Assembly: GCA_032164295.1 (NCBI GenBank)
Contig: JAJHTX010000011.1
Span: forward strand, 62,001-126,000
From: Inonotus obliquus
Taxonomy: Eukaryota; Basidiomycota; Agaricomycetes; Hymenochaetales; Hymenochaetaceae
Direction: 5' to 3'
Length of the DNA: 64,000 nucleotides
Part shown: positions 34,048 through 44,962 of the stretch, in pieces
How the letters are laid out: every line of letters begins with the position of its first letter
How positions within the stretch are numbered: position 1 is the first letter of the stretch
The notes under the pieces: generated by a model
Databases searched by the model: none
Seen by the model: only the letters and a program-made list of their open reading frames with translations
Told to the model about the DNA's origin: nothing
Made by a program: the position numbers and the translations under genes

Positions 34048-36351
34048 ATGGATAAGATACCCCTTCTTGGACACTCTGGTGAAGCGCAGAGCATGGGATA
34101 TCTGAATTTGGTGGATAATGAAGGTGCGTGCTTATCTCTCATCCCCCGGCACGTTACTGAGTGCCCGCCTGCAAGCAGCACCAACAATTCCAGCACATTT
34201 TACAACTGTATTGAAGCTTCCAAGACCAACACAGACCCTATCTCCTTCACCCAACTTAGAACTGCCACAGCTCTTGCCGACTGGACCTTCATTTGATACC
34301 CGACACACTCAGTCACCTCCACCATCCCAGATATCTTCGCAATATTCCCATTTCTCCCTTGATGAGGTGCCGACTACACCAAGCCCTCCTGTACAAGATG
34401 AGGAGGAGGATATTCTTGCTACAATGTATATTGAGGTGATGCCGAAATCCAGCTCCGTAAAGTGAGGCAAGGCAAAGGAAACCCCGATGTGCCGACTTGG
34501 CCCAGAGGACTTACCATTGGGGCTAGTCTGGGACCAGTTCCTTGCTATCCTTGCTAGGACTGCGAAGACGAAGTTGGAGTATTTAAATACTTCTTCTATA
34601 ATGTTCAAGTTTGGGAAGCCGAAGAGCTCGCCATACCTTCCGATGACGAATGAACGTGGACTTAAAGCTATGGTTGATGGAGTTAAGGGTGGACAAGGAG
34701 AGGTGTGCCACCAGTTGTTTATGTTCAGATTGCGCAACCAGATCCTGCCCTCGTAAGTTGATCCTTTTTCTATATTTTGTTGTTGTTTGTACTGAGCATT
34801 TATATCTACCTTCGTCAGCCATGGGAAGCCTCTGATGTACCTTCTGGTGGATCTCTGCATACCATGAAGTGTCAAACTGAGGATTTAGATGCTTCTGAAG
34901 CTGAGGTGCTTGGTCCACTGCAGAAGAAAGTAAGTACGTCTCTATTATATTCTGTTGTGCCTTGTCTCACTGTAAATACCTAATAGGGAAGGCTTGACTT
35001 GAGCATCGCAGCACCACTTGACCAGATAAATAAACTACTGAGCAAGAAGACTTGTGCATTACATCCGAGACGGCACTGTATTGTAAATCCTGCAACAGGA
35101 GCTCATTTTGATGTTTCTGAGATGCGCACAAAGGTGTGGGCACTTAAAATCGTAGGTATTACTTCTAAACTTTCCTTTCATTATATTTATTGTTCCTTCA
35201 CATATCTGACGACGTCTATAGGAATCTGGTGAAGCTGATCTTGACCATCCGCCATTTGGACATAAACTTTGGCTAGTGTTAGGACGGACGAGGTGGCGGT
35301 GCACGCTCGAGGCCTGTTCTCACGAAGGTCATCTGGAGACAACCTCTACTGCATCTTGAGGGGAGAGTACACAGTCGTCGGCGACGTACGTCTAAGGTGG
35401 ATGACCTTGAGTAATGCACGCGTCTAGGAACAGTATACGACTAAGACGTCGTGGTGGTAAGTAGAAGAGTCGAGTGGGGAAGACGAGACGAGATCTATCT
35501 ACTTATATACACATGAGACGTGGGAAGGTATTACTCTAAGAAGGTGCTGCGCAGCAGCATAACAATATAAACAAACAAACAACGGGGCCCGACGAGTAAG
35601 CAAGAATGAGTAAGGGTGAGTAAGCATCATCGGGTTGGGGCGGAATTGGTAATGCAGTATTAGTAATATATCGGGATGGGGCAGAGGGAGTCATAAGGTA
35701 TTAGTAATGAAAGGAACTTAGTAATATAATGGAATATGAAAAATAAGAAAGGACAAAAAAGGAAAAGTGTTCTTACAGCTAGCTAGTAACGCACTTCGAA
35801 AAGTTGACGAACCAACTACTTTCACATCCACACCTATTCCACCTACTGTCACTACATCTATCCCGCCTACTGTTACTACACCTGTTCCAACATCTCCTAC
35901 TCCTATTGAGAGTGCTCAAACAGTCTCAACCACTACTGCAGCGACTGTTCCTTCATTTCTGCCACTTTCACCATTTACGTTTAATCCAATGCTCTCACTA
36001 TTTAGTCATCCTGCTGCCTTTAATCCATTTGCATATCTGCCGTCATCATTTCAAGGCTTCTCACCATCAGCAACACCGCTTATGCCCATGACATCATGGC
36101 CACGGACTACTCGGAATGTACGATCATCTTCACCACCAGTTCCTGATGACATACTATCCGTTGAGGACTTCTGTCGTCAATATAGCCTTGATGATAAAAC
36201 TGTAAACCATCTCTTGAAAATGGAGTTTCAACCTGGTGATAGGCTTGATGATATTGATGAGAAGGATTGGAAAGAGGTTGGCTTTACGAAGTTAGGTTGG
36301 AATCGGGTACTTACTGCTAATCAAAAATATAGAGATAGTCTCCAAAACTGA
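34048..36351 (+). CDS. Accessory protein of the two-gene transposon, SAM-like C-terminus
   Basis: ATG at 34048 opens MDKIPLLGHSGE. Inferred exons: 34048-34123, about 34179-34462, about 34511-34755, then exons around 34820-34928, 34987-35152 and 35222 onward. The exon from 35222 is split by a solo LTR; removing the LTR and one GCTAG restores LWLASNALRK in frame. Regions in order: Pro/Ser-rich N-terminus, a compact domain (FKFGKPKSSPYLPMTNERG), a Cys/His cluster (CALHPRRHC followed by a G-A-H-F-D-V-S and KVWALKI phrase), a long Thr/Pro linker, and a C-terminal helical domain like SAM (DILSVEDFCRQYSLDD, KVGWNRVL-like end). The exon 3/4 junction is not resolved in frame. Function is unknown; its place in the element suggests a DNA-binding or transposase partner. 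Confidence 0.55.
35277..35777 (-). mobile_element. Solo LTR of the Ty3-2 family
   Basis: It reads TGTTAGGACGG...GTTCTTACA on +, the reverse of the Ty3-2 LTR, 501 bp, and is flanked by GCTAG at 35272-35276 and 35778-35782. It interrupts an exon of the accessory gene. A clean duplication with no internal DNA means LTR-LTR recombination removed the rest. Confidence 0.93.
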
Positions 36352-36780
36352 TATAGTTCTGTATAATCGAAAGGATACTCGACTCTATGTTAGAAAACGC
36401 TCGCCCTAAAGGGACTATACAGTAACCACAATAGGACGGTCCGATTGGTTATGGGTTCGGCGATGCTTTTCTAAGAGTTTCCGGAGCCTACTCGGTTTTC
36501 ACAAGCAGGGCAGATTCCCAAGTATACTAAGCGTTGCCTCAGACGCTCTTGTTTAACTGATCAAGTCGAGCCTTAACCTCGTTGACAGACTAGTAGGACA
36601 GTGTCGACTGCCGTTCGTAAGCTTCCCTAGCCGGTGGGCGACTAATCAATCGTTCCACGCTGTAGAGTAAGAGAGGTTAAGCAGATTAGGTGGTCTTCAG
36701 ATTAGAAGCTAGAGGCCTAAGAGGACTCGATGGACAAAACGATCGAAAGAAAGATAGGGAGCTACGGTCTAAGTCTACAA

Positions 36781-36789
36781 CTATTTATA
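36781..36789 (-). promoter_or_regulatory. TATA box of LTR-A copy 2
   Basis: TATAAATAG on - strand, downstream of the ORF and about 400 bp from the 3' end of the unit; conserved in all three copies (12792-12800, 36781-36789, 43254-43262). Confidence 0.6.
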
Positions 36790-37109
36790 CCTTTTCCTCA
36801 TGTTGTGGACGGACCACTTCCTACGCTCCGTAGTTCCTACTCTCAATCTGATTCGTTATTCTAGCTTCCAAACTCGTGCGGTATTCCCATTGTTCTGCTG
36901 CAGATTGACTCATCGACTGCGCCCTATGCAAGGCGATGACTCGGCATTGACTTGAACTGAATTGAAACCTATGCTCGGGGTCGGCTTTGTGCTGCGCCCT
37001 GTGCATAGAGTGAGTCAGTGAGTGAGTCATTGAATGTGTGTTCGTATGCCATTGGTTTTGCATGGCTGCGCCGTAGTTAGAGTTCGCTCGTCCGCAGTTG
37101 CTCGTATAT

Positions 37110-37886
37110 TTAAGGAATTCCGTCGGGGTTCCATTGTATAGCATCTGGGGCTATGAAGGCTGTGATTTGCTTGTCGCCTTGGGACTCTCGTTCGGGGCCG
37201 TCAAGTGTGATTCGACATCGGATATCATCGTGGGGAAACCAAGGTGGTTTAACGTAGGTGCCTATGGCGATGAGTAGCCATACACTTCGTCGAGTATCGT
37301 TCGAAGGTATTCTCCAGCCTAGGTATAGGTCTCCTTGTAGTCGAATAGCTTTGCAGTATGCCCATAGTTCCCTGAGTGTGTTTGCAACCCATGCCGCTGT
37401 TATTGGTGAGCGGCGGTTCGTAACATAGTCTGCACTGATCTCCACAAATGTGCTTGGGCACTCGAGTGCTAATATGTCGTGGATTCCTACTATTGTCCAG
37501 TGCGTCTTTGGTTGCATGCCTATTGCCGTATCTATTGCTATTGTTGACCTCGTGCGATTTCGAACGACCTCCGGGGGATTGTGGTATTCTCGATAAGCTG
37601 TTGCTCGTTCGCTGGACACATGATATGTCAACATGCCCGTTGCCTCCCGTAGTATTATCTTGTGCAGGTCTTCGATGATCTGTCGCACTCTTCTGCATTT
37701 ACAGCAAGCCGTTGGGGGTTGCTGTACTTGCTGCATCGTTTGCAAAGGTTTAGTGTGATCGTCGGGATTAGCATTGCTAGCCGATGCTTCTTGATCGTCG
37801 GCTTCGGATTGTATTAGCCGTGCATGTTCTCCGCTTCTCGCTGTCGATCCTGATCGTAGCCGGCCAGTGAAATTAACCGGTCCCAT
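37110..37886 (-). CDS. LTR-A encoded protein, intact 258-aa copy
   Basis: This is the only uninterrupted copy of the three. MGPVNFTGRL starts 58 bp inside the element in ORF sense, and the TAA stop at 37110 precedes the TATA box by about 320 bp. The N-terminal third is polar and low-complexity (Q/S/D-rich), followed by CCKCRRVRQIIEDLHKIIL, a possible two-Cys metal site with an amphipathic helix. Next come a conserved HWTIVGIHDIL phrase, a region with several Trp residues (AAWVANTLRELWAYC, LYLGWRI) and a C-terminal part with PPWFPHDDIRC. No signal peptide, transmembrane helix, zinc knuckle of gag type or protease/RT motif is seen. The similar feature order in LTR-B suggests a shared ancestor. 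I do not recognise the family; it could be a gag-derived or regulatory protein. Confidence 0.6.
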   Translation of the reverse strand: MGPVNFTGRLRSGSTARSGEHARLIQSEADDQEASASNANPDDHTKPLQTMQQVQQPPTACCKCRRVRQIIEDLHKIILREATGMLTYHVSSERATAYREYHNPPEVVRNRTRSTIAIDTAIGMQPKTHWTIVGIHDILALECPSTFVEISADYVTNRRSPITAAWVANTLRELWAYCKAIRLQGDLYLGWRIPSNDTRRSVWLLIAIGTYVKPPWFPHDDIRCRITLDGPERESQGDKQITAFIAPDAIQWNPDGIP

Positions 37887-37977
37887 CCGGGGTGGTTTCG
37901 ATCGGCGTTCCTAATCGAATCAAAATTTCAGCACAATCCTTTCACTCTACTGTTTACTGTAGATATTCTTTATATAA

Positions 37978-39107
37978 TTATTCAAACTTATAACCAGCAT
38001 GCCTATACCACGCTACTGCCAACTCTGCTGTAATATGACCACATGCCTCAAGTAATGCTATCTCAGGATCCTCGGCTATCTGAAGCTCATAATAATGCCT
38101 TCGAAAATAGTACTTCACTAATAATAGAAAAATCAATATAATGAATAATAATGGCAATAATAGCAACTTACAGGAACTAAAGCTTTCTTCGATAGGATTA
38201 AGATCTGGAGAATATGCTGGAAGGAACATAAGTTTGCATCCTTTGATATATTAGCTATATTTTATTATATATATAGAATTAGGATCATACCTGCTTCTTC
38301 AACCAACTCCCTCAATATCTCTGATTTATGAATAGAGCAGTTGTCCATAACAAGTACACTATTCTCCTGAGGCCATGGATTCATACGAGGTAACTGATAA
38401 TTCAGATGAATTAGTATTTATATTTAAAAAAATAAAAATAAACTTACAATTTCATCAACAATGAAGTTAGTAAACTTGAGACTATCAACAGATCCCTCAA
38501 AAACACGAGTTGACATATATCCTTCAACTGTAATAGCAGCGACGATGCTGTAACGAGTTTCACGAGTAAATGGCTGAGTGACTGTTGCACGATGGCCAAG
38601 CGCAGCATGTCCATAATGGCGGTAGATTGTACGATTATCCTTACTGGTTTCATCAACAAAGACAAGCTGGTTTGCAACCCAGTTGTCCTGTGCATACTGG
38701 CAAAACTCGGCCCGAGCTACTTCATCTCGCTCTGCTGCTGCTTTTCGGAGTTTCTTATAGGATAGGCCAAGATCATACAGGTTTTCCTACAATGTACTCT
38801 TAGTCATGCCTATATTGTGAGCAACCAACAACCACTCCTGTATTTCATCTAGGTACATGGCCAGATTCTCCTCCAGCAGAGCATAAAGCTCAGTTCTAGC
38901 CTCAGGAGCCTTGAGCAAGCGAGGACATCCAGCCTTCAAAGAGAAAGGCTTTTTGACGTTGCCATAAATCCGAAGATTACATCTAAACTGCCAAAAGGAG
39001 CTTAAGGAAAAGCCTAGGAGGTCACAGCACTGCACAGGAATATAGCCCTGGGAGTAGAGCCACATCCCACGCTGCTTGATGTCCTCACTGATTTTGCGGA
39101 ACGGCAT
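37978..39107 (-). pseudogene. DDE transposase of the two-gene transposon, one nonsense codon
   Basis: Start MPFRKISEDIKQRG at 39107. An N-terminal helix-turn-helix region (GYIPVQCCDLLGFS) is followed by a linker and the DDE core: LVFVDETSKDN (first Asp), SVLVMDNCSIHKSE (second Asp) and AYSPDLNPIEESFS (Glu), about 34-36 residues after the second Asp. This matches the Tc1-like DDE endonuclease group common in Agaricomycetes. Introns are inferred at about 38395-38447, 38240-38290 and 38113-38171. A TAG at 38787-38789 after MTKSTL stands where Gln is expected; otherwise the frame is open. It converges with the accessory gene. Confidence 0.88.
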
Positions 39108-39369
39108 GGCAACAAAGGACAGGCAAGCCCGGGGGTAGAGGTATGTGAGCGGGAGAAGCAAGTAAAAAAACTTCTCATGTCGTCGAGCACTTCTTTAGTG
39201 ATAACACATGTGACGTGTGTCCATGTGTCCATAAATAGTAAGGTCTCTCTTGGTAAGATCACAAGCTACACTATAGAAGGGAATATCGACATTTCTCCAT
39301 ATGGGGTGAACCCTGAGTAAAAAATGTTGCGAAAGTTGGGGACTGTCAAGATTTTCCGAACATGCTGTA

Positions 39370-39607
39370 CCACCACGACGTCTTAGGTATTCCTCTCTTA
39401 TACTTACTTAGTTTATTCAATCTACTTACCACCATGATGTCTTAGTCATATACTGTTCCTAGATGCATGCATTACTCAAGGTTCATCACCTTAGACATAC
39501 ATCGCCGACGACTGTATACTCTCCCCAAGATGCAGTAGAGGTTGTCACTAGACAACCTTCATGAGAACAGGCCTCGAGCGTGCACCGCCACCTTGTCCGT
39601 CCTAACA
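39370..39607 (+). repeat. Ty3-2 5' LTR, second part
   Basis: It resumes with CCACCACGACG after the duplicated TA and ends CCGTCCTAACA. With the first part it totals 559 bp. Confidence 0.95.
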
Positions 39608-40300
39608 TAAGAGTCAAGTCTCCCCTCAGGACCGATGTCTGACTCATCATCAACATCTCTCCTTTGCGAGCATCCTCTAGTAGGTTGATATCGCATTAAC
39701 CCGGGTTTACCCGAGCACGACAGAAACCCTCAACCCTGCCCGGTGACGTAGATCAACATTGCTGTGTATTGAATTCATAAACAAAGTAACCAACCCCCGT
39801 TCGTCACCCTGGCTCCTAGTCGTCGTCAACGACAGTACCGAAAGCCCAAGTCCTACGTCATCAAGTTCGATCCTCTCGACTACGATCCGAACGATATCAT
39901 TTTAGGAACAGACAGGAAAGAACGTGGTCAGTACATCAAGCTTAGGTACCGTCCCTAGCGACCAGTAGTCGTTGTTAAGGAAGAAGAGGTAGAAGTAAAG
40001 GTCGAGGAAGAAGACCCTTCCAGTTGGCAGAAGTCAATTGTATGTTGGTAAACACTGGCGTTAATGTTGATGTTGCATTTCCGAGGCAACCGAATCTGGA
40101 CGAAGTGGACAGACGAAGTATACTGCAGTTAGCGTATCTCTTTCGTCATCCCTCTCTGGATTTTTAAAGTTACTATTTCCTTCGATGATACAATCCCTGC
40201 TCGTCGACAACAACAACAACAACAACCTCATCCTCTCCCCGTCAGACTGCCACCATAGATACCGTATCAGAACGTGCATGTTAGCGTCTCAGTCAGATCA
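39608..40300 (+). other. Ty3-2 untranslated leader
   Basis: Sequence between the 5' LTR and gag. No primer-binding site with the standard TGG start is evident directly after the LTR (it begins TAAGAGTCAAG). A (CAA)n run lies near 40,207-40,225. Confidence 0.5.
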
Positions 40301-41695
40301 GACAAGAGAAGTACAGTGCAAGTCGTCAAGATTTTTACTATACGACATCCACTGGAACTGAACAGTGTATAGTTTGGGACCAAGCCAAGGACAATTGGGT
40401 ACACTCACCAACAAGCATCCCAGCTCCCATCTCATCCTTCGCCCCAACCTCGTCGACAGCTGCAAGATTCTCAGCACGCGAAGAACCTGAGGAATCATCG
40501 GTAGGAGCATTTGATCCTCCTCAAGGTATCATATCCAGACCACCGTCGACACACGAACCTGTTCCACCCCCTGAAGAAGAAGACCGTATTGACGTTGAAC
40601 CTCCTGAAGACGACATGTCACACCTCACAGCAGATGTAATTGCAGCGATCGTCGTCCAGGCCCTAGCACAGGCAGGAGTCGGACAGCCGAGGACACCGAC
40701 AAATGCACCGACAACAATGTCAATGGACAATCCATCTGTTGACAAACCAAGGCAGTATCACGGAGGCAACGAATATGAGGACTTCCGTCGGGAGTTCATA
40801 TTGTACATCTCGGAGAATCCAGGGAAGTTTGGAACAGACGTCAACTGAATCAAGTTCATGTTATCTTATCTGAAGTCAGGACGAGCTTCGACGTGGGCGC
40901 AAAACTATGTCAACCAAAACACTGCAGCTGATGGAAGTTTGACCATCCCTAACGACTTCGGGAAGTTTATCAAAGCTCTCGATGCGTCCTTCAGAGATCC
41001 CCACAGAGCATCCAAGGCATTGGCACAAATCTACACAGAAGTATGAATTCTTCGACATCTTTGAGCAACTAAGGATCTTGGTGGGACTTGTCAAGGAGGA
41101 ACACAACACTGTCCTTATCCATCGGCTGGAACAAGCAGTCAACCCTGACATTTTTCAAGGAGTGATGCAAGCAGAGAAGGTACCGGTGAAGTAGGACGAA
41201 TGGAAAGCGAAAGCACTAGCCGTCGATGCAGTAGAGCAACAACTTCAAATGCAACTACGTCCAAATCGACCACCAGCATGAACCTTCCCCCCTCTTTCTC
41301 AAACTCAATATTGTCGACCCCCAGGACCCCCACCCCAACAACAGCAGTCACAACCACAACGTCCCTTGTTACAGGCACAAGAAGTAAAGCCAGGTATGCA
41401 TTCTGGAATGGGAGTTCCCATGGAAGTCGACACAGCTCATTGTCATCTGCTTTGCTGGGTGTGCAGGAAGCCTGGACACTTTGCAAACCAATGTCCGGAC
41501 AAAGCGCAGGTAGTGCGATAGATCATCATGGGAATGGACCCGATGATTCGTAGGGAGATGGCGGAACAGCTTGGCGAACTGCCAGAGTCAGCCTTTGTCG
41601 AAGAAGAATACAGCGAGGAAGTTGTGGAAGTTAGGGCTACGACCGAGACCGAAGGCGTCAACGTCGAGCAGGATTTTTCAGAAGACCAGCAGTAG
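40300..41695 (+). pseudogene. Ty3-2 gag, decayed
   Basis: One register can be followed from TEQCIVWDQAKDNW (about 40,355) through MSHLTADVIAAIVVQ (40615) to a capsid region with YHGGNEYEDFRREF and ASTWAQNYVNQN, homologous to Ty3-1 gag. It then shifts and stops around 40,846 (TGA after TDVN, Arg expected) and 41,044. The CCHC knuckle CWVCRKPGHFANQC is at about 41,455-41,500, and the frame ends at TAG 41693-41695. The start codon was not determined. Confidence 0.8.
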
Positions 41696-41832
41696 ACGTC
41701 GTAACTACTGGTCAACATTCTCAAAGACTCTCGTCTTCGCTAATTTATAACTCGCATGCTGTACAGTATTTAGATGCGCCTCAATACACCAAGTTAAAAA
41801 ATTACGAGATCCTGAATGATGTAATACCTACC
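41696..41832 (+). pseudogene. Ty3-2 pol, N-terminal stub
   Basis: The phrase YEILNDVIPT, translated just before 41832, aligns with [10 protein letters not shown] of Ty3-1 pol, so this is the start of pol cut off by LTR-B copy 2. Confidence 0.75.
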
Positions 41833-42146
41833 TGTTAATTTGGAGGCGCTGATCTGGTAGGATTGGTGTCTAGATCTGGTTATTATCTCGAAAGAGGGGT
41901 TAATCCAAATCCAATATGTTACTATAGCTGTGGAATCAATAGCCACCTTAGGAGATGTGTTAAGCTCTATCTAAAACAACTATTAACCAACTTCTGTAAC
42001 CTTCGGTCTAATACTATTATCGTAGGGTTAGTTACACTGATAACTAAGTGATGACCTTAACTATCTGTACTAACACTTGTTGGACACGTGAAAGGATTGT
42101 GCTGAAATTTTGATTCGATTAGGAACGCCGATCGAAACTACCCCGG

Positions 42147-42923
42147 ATGGGACCGGTTAATTTCACTGGCCGGAGACGATCAGGATCGACAGCGAGAAGC
42201 GAAGAACACGCACGGCTAATACAATCCAAAGCCGACGATCAAGAAGCATCGGCTAGCAACGCTAATCCCGACGATCACACTAAACCTTCGCAAACGATGC
42301 AGCAGGTACAGCAACCTCCAACGGCTTGCTATAAATGCAGAAGAGTGCGACAGATCATCGAAGACCTGCACAAGATAATACTACGGGAGGCAACGGGCAT
42401 GTTGACATATCATGTGTCCAGCGAACGAGCAACAGCTTATCGAGAATACCACAATCCCCCGGAGGTCGTTCGAAATCGCACGAGGTCAACAATAGCAATG
42501 GATACGGCAATAGGCATGCAACCAAAGACGCACTGGACAATAGTAGGAATCCACGACATATTAGCACTCGAGTGCCCAAGCACATTTGTGGAGATCAGTG
42601 CAGACTATGTTACGAACCGCCGCTCACCGATAACAGCGGCATGGGTTGCAAACACACTCAGGGAACTATGGGCATACTGCAAAGCTATTCGACTACAAGG
42701 AGACCTATACCTAGGCTGGAGAATACCTTCAAACGATACTCGACGAAGTGTACAGCTACTCATCGCCATAGGCACATACGTTAAACCACCTTGGTTTCCC
42801 CACGATGATATCCGATGTTGAATCACACTTGACGGCCCCGAACAAGAGTCCCGAGGCGACAAGCAAATCACAGCCTTCATAGCCCCAGATGCTATACAAC
42901 GGAACCCCGACGGAATTCCTTAA
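42147..42923 (+). pseudogene. LTR-A encoded protein (copy 3), one nonsense change
   Basis: The 777-nt frame equals the intact copy except for TGA at 42819-42821, after DDIRC, where copy 2 has CGA. The first 224 codons are open and include the C-Y-K-C pair and HWTIVGIHDIL. Whether the truncated product would be made is unknown. Confidence 0.7.
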
Positions 42924-43253
42924 ATGCACGAGCAACTGCGGACGAGCGAACTTTAACTACGGCGCAGCCATGCAAAACCAATGGCATACGAACACGCATT
43001 CAATGACTCACTCACTGACTCACTCTATGCACAGGGCACAGCACAAGGCCGACCCCGAGCATAGGTTTCAATTCAGTTCAAGTCAAGATGAGTCAACGCC
43101 GAGTCATCGCCTTGCACAGTGCACAGTCGATGAGTCAATCTGCAGCAGAACAATAGGAATACCGCACGAGTTTGGAAGCTAGAATAACGAATCAGATCGA
43201 GAGTAGGAACTACGGAGCGTAGGAAGTGGTCCGTCCACAACATGAGGAAGAGG

Positions 43254-43262
43254 TATAAATAG
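43254..43262 (+). promoter_or_regulatory. TATA box of LTR-A copy 3
   Basis: TATAAATAG, 1,165 bp from the start of the unit, in ORF sense and after the ORF. Confidence 0.6.
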
Positions 43263-44320
43263 TTGTAGACTTAGACCGTAGCTCCCCATCTTTCTTTCGA
43301 TCGTCTTGTACATCGAGTCCTCTTAGGCATCTAGCTTCTAATCTGAAGACCACCTAATCTGCTTAACCTCTCTTACTCTACGGCGTGGAACGATTGATTA
43401 GTCGTCCACCGACTAGGGAAGCTTACGAACGGCAGTCGACACTGTCCTACTAGTCTGTCAACGAGGTTGAGGCCCGACTTGATCAGCTAAACGAAAACGT
43501 CTGAGGCAACGCTTAGTATACTTGGGAATCTGCCCTGCTTGTGAAAACCGAGTAGGCTCCGGAAACTCTTAGAAAAGCATCGCCGAATCCATAACACTGA
43601 GGCCGTCCTATTGTGGTTACTGTATAGTCCCTTTAGGGCGAGCGTTTTCTAACAACACGATAAGAGAGGTATGAGAGGTCGATAGTTACCACACTTCGAT
43701 CAATTAGCACTCAGGCTGACGATAGGGAGAGACAGTCTAGCTGCAATCCGTATTTTACCTAAGCTTCAACTCACACTGTTGATTAGCTAAGGAGGGTCGC
43801 TCTCAAGTACTTCTTGGGTTCTCAGTATGTAAGATTGTTTATCGATCAACTGGAGACTTTCTGTGAGGTTTACTCTGAGTCTCTGGACTTGGATTAAACT
43901 GCTGGGTCGGTCCTACGATAGCCTCCTATTTATACTATTTTACATGCCTGCCTAGTATAGGAATTATGAGCTGTTAGTCCGTTCGCCACATTGTATCTAC
44001 TTTCAGACCTAGTCATACTCGATGCTAACTGCATTGCATTGCTCTATGACTTGTTCATATTGGTTCTGGTCATATCTGTTTCCTCATGACTCTAAACACC
44101 TTATGTCATATTCCTATTACCTTCCAGTCCTGTCCTTAGTAATCTATCTTCTCCCATCTAGCCTTATTCTGCCTGCTCATCCTTAAGGGTGTATTATGTT
44201 GTCGAGATCTATAACATGTGATCAGCGTTGAGGCTGTCGACCTTGTGCCATACATGATAATGTTTAGGTTACGTATCATACGGGTGTCTGTATCGGCTCT
44301 GTCTGTGTTCCTACACTTCG

Positions 44321-44962
44321 TCATCTTGGTAATGCTATTGCCCTAGGTGTGTTGATATTATTAATCACTTGCTGCACTCTAGTGTATCCTGGTGCTACTG
44401 CTATATCTGCTAGTGATCTGCCTCAGATTCCTTTGATCCTTATTATTCCTCCATGTCGGTTTTTCTTTACTTCTACTACCGTTCTTTCTCCTATCAGTAA
44501 TTGCTTAAGCCTTTGGACTAGATACTCAGTCCACTTATAGGCTGCCTCTCTTGCTATACCTTCGGGTTTGTCTCTGTATGGAATGTCGATGTCAAGTACT
44601 GCTACATCGCATTGGTGATTGTCTTCCTCTGAAGCAATGTTCCTTATTCCTATTGCCATTAGGAAGTAATGATTATCGTATGAGAGTAATCTGACTTCTC
44701 ATTCATAAGCTTTCTGTACAGCTGTATTCGGTTCGTAGTTCATTATGATGAATCGTCTCCTAATCATGATGTCCGACTGTCCTTTAATTATTGTGGAGTA
44801 TGTTATTTTCTTCAGTATCTCTCGGAGTAGCTTCTCTGCTATCTCGTGTACTGGTCTACATGTACTACAATACTGTAACACTCCTGATCTTGGTGTTGCT
44901 GGTATTATTGGCTGTTGTAGTGCTTGTGTAACCACATTCAACCTTTCCTGTATCCAATTCAT
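44321..44962 (-). pseudogene. LTR-B encoded protein (copy 2)
   Basis: This is the same 214-codon frame as at 16733-17374. It keeps the C-S-T-C pair and the Trp in AAYKWTEYLVQ, but shares both TGA codons with copy 1 (after KAYE and after IKGI). The reading frame is open upstream of the first Met to the very start of the unit. Confidence 0.6.

Larger units (their letters stand above)
36388..37944 (-). mobile_element. LTR-A copy 2: solo-LTR-like element with intact ORF
   Basis: 1,557 bp, same ends as copy 1, flanked by CTCTA at 36383-36387 and 37945-37949. It is inserted between the convergent genes of the two-gene transposon. Its coding region (37886-37110) is uninterrupted, and a TATAAATAG box lies at 36789-36781 on -. 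Confidence 0.88.
33800..39367 (+). mobile_element. Two-gene Tc1/mariner-like transposon with 76-bp TIRs
   Basis: Terminal inverted repeats of 76 bp (73 identical; all three differences are transitions) begin CAGCATGTTCGGAAAA and are flanked by TA on both sides, the Tc1/mariner hallmark. It lies inside the 5' LTR of Ty3-2 and the empty sequence is visible in the 3' LTR. Two genes converge: a spliced ORF on + (34048-36351) and a DDE transposase on - (39107-37978). Two younger insertions lie inside: a solo LTR (35277-35777) and LTR-A copy 2 (36388-37944). Without them the transposon is about 3.5 kb. Confidence 0.9.
42089..43654 (+). mobile_element. LTR-A copy 3
   Basis: 1,566 bp, TGAAAGGATTG...TTTTCTAACA, flanked by ACACG at 42084-42088 and 43655-43659. 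The uninterrupted target is visible in LTR-B copy 1, where the same sequence (CGTGT on +) occurs once at 18036-18040. Confidence 0.95.

Noticed and set aside
42355..42585. Open frame on the opposite strand of LTR-A that is present in all three copies
   Set aside because: The copies are nearly identical in nucleotide sequence, so every frame looks conserved. The 777-nt sense frame is longer, starts near the element end and has protein-like composition; the opposite frame is a shadow.
42335..42784. A 149-codon alternative + frame inside LTR-A, also kept in all copies
   Set aside because: Overlaps the 258-codon frame in another register. Copies are too similar to show selection on it, and its composition (Arg/Asn/Ser-rich) is what a shifted frame gives. 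Dual coding cannot be excluded but is not supported.
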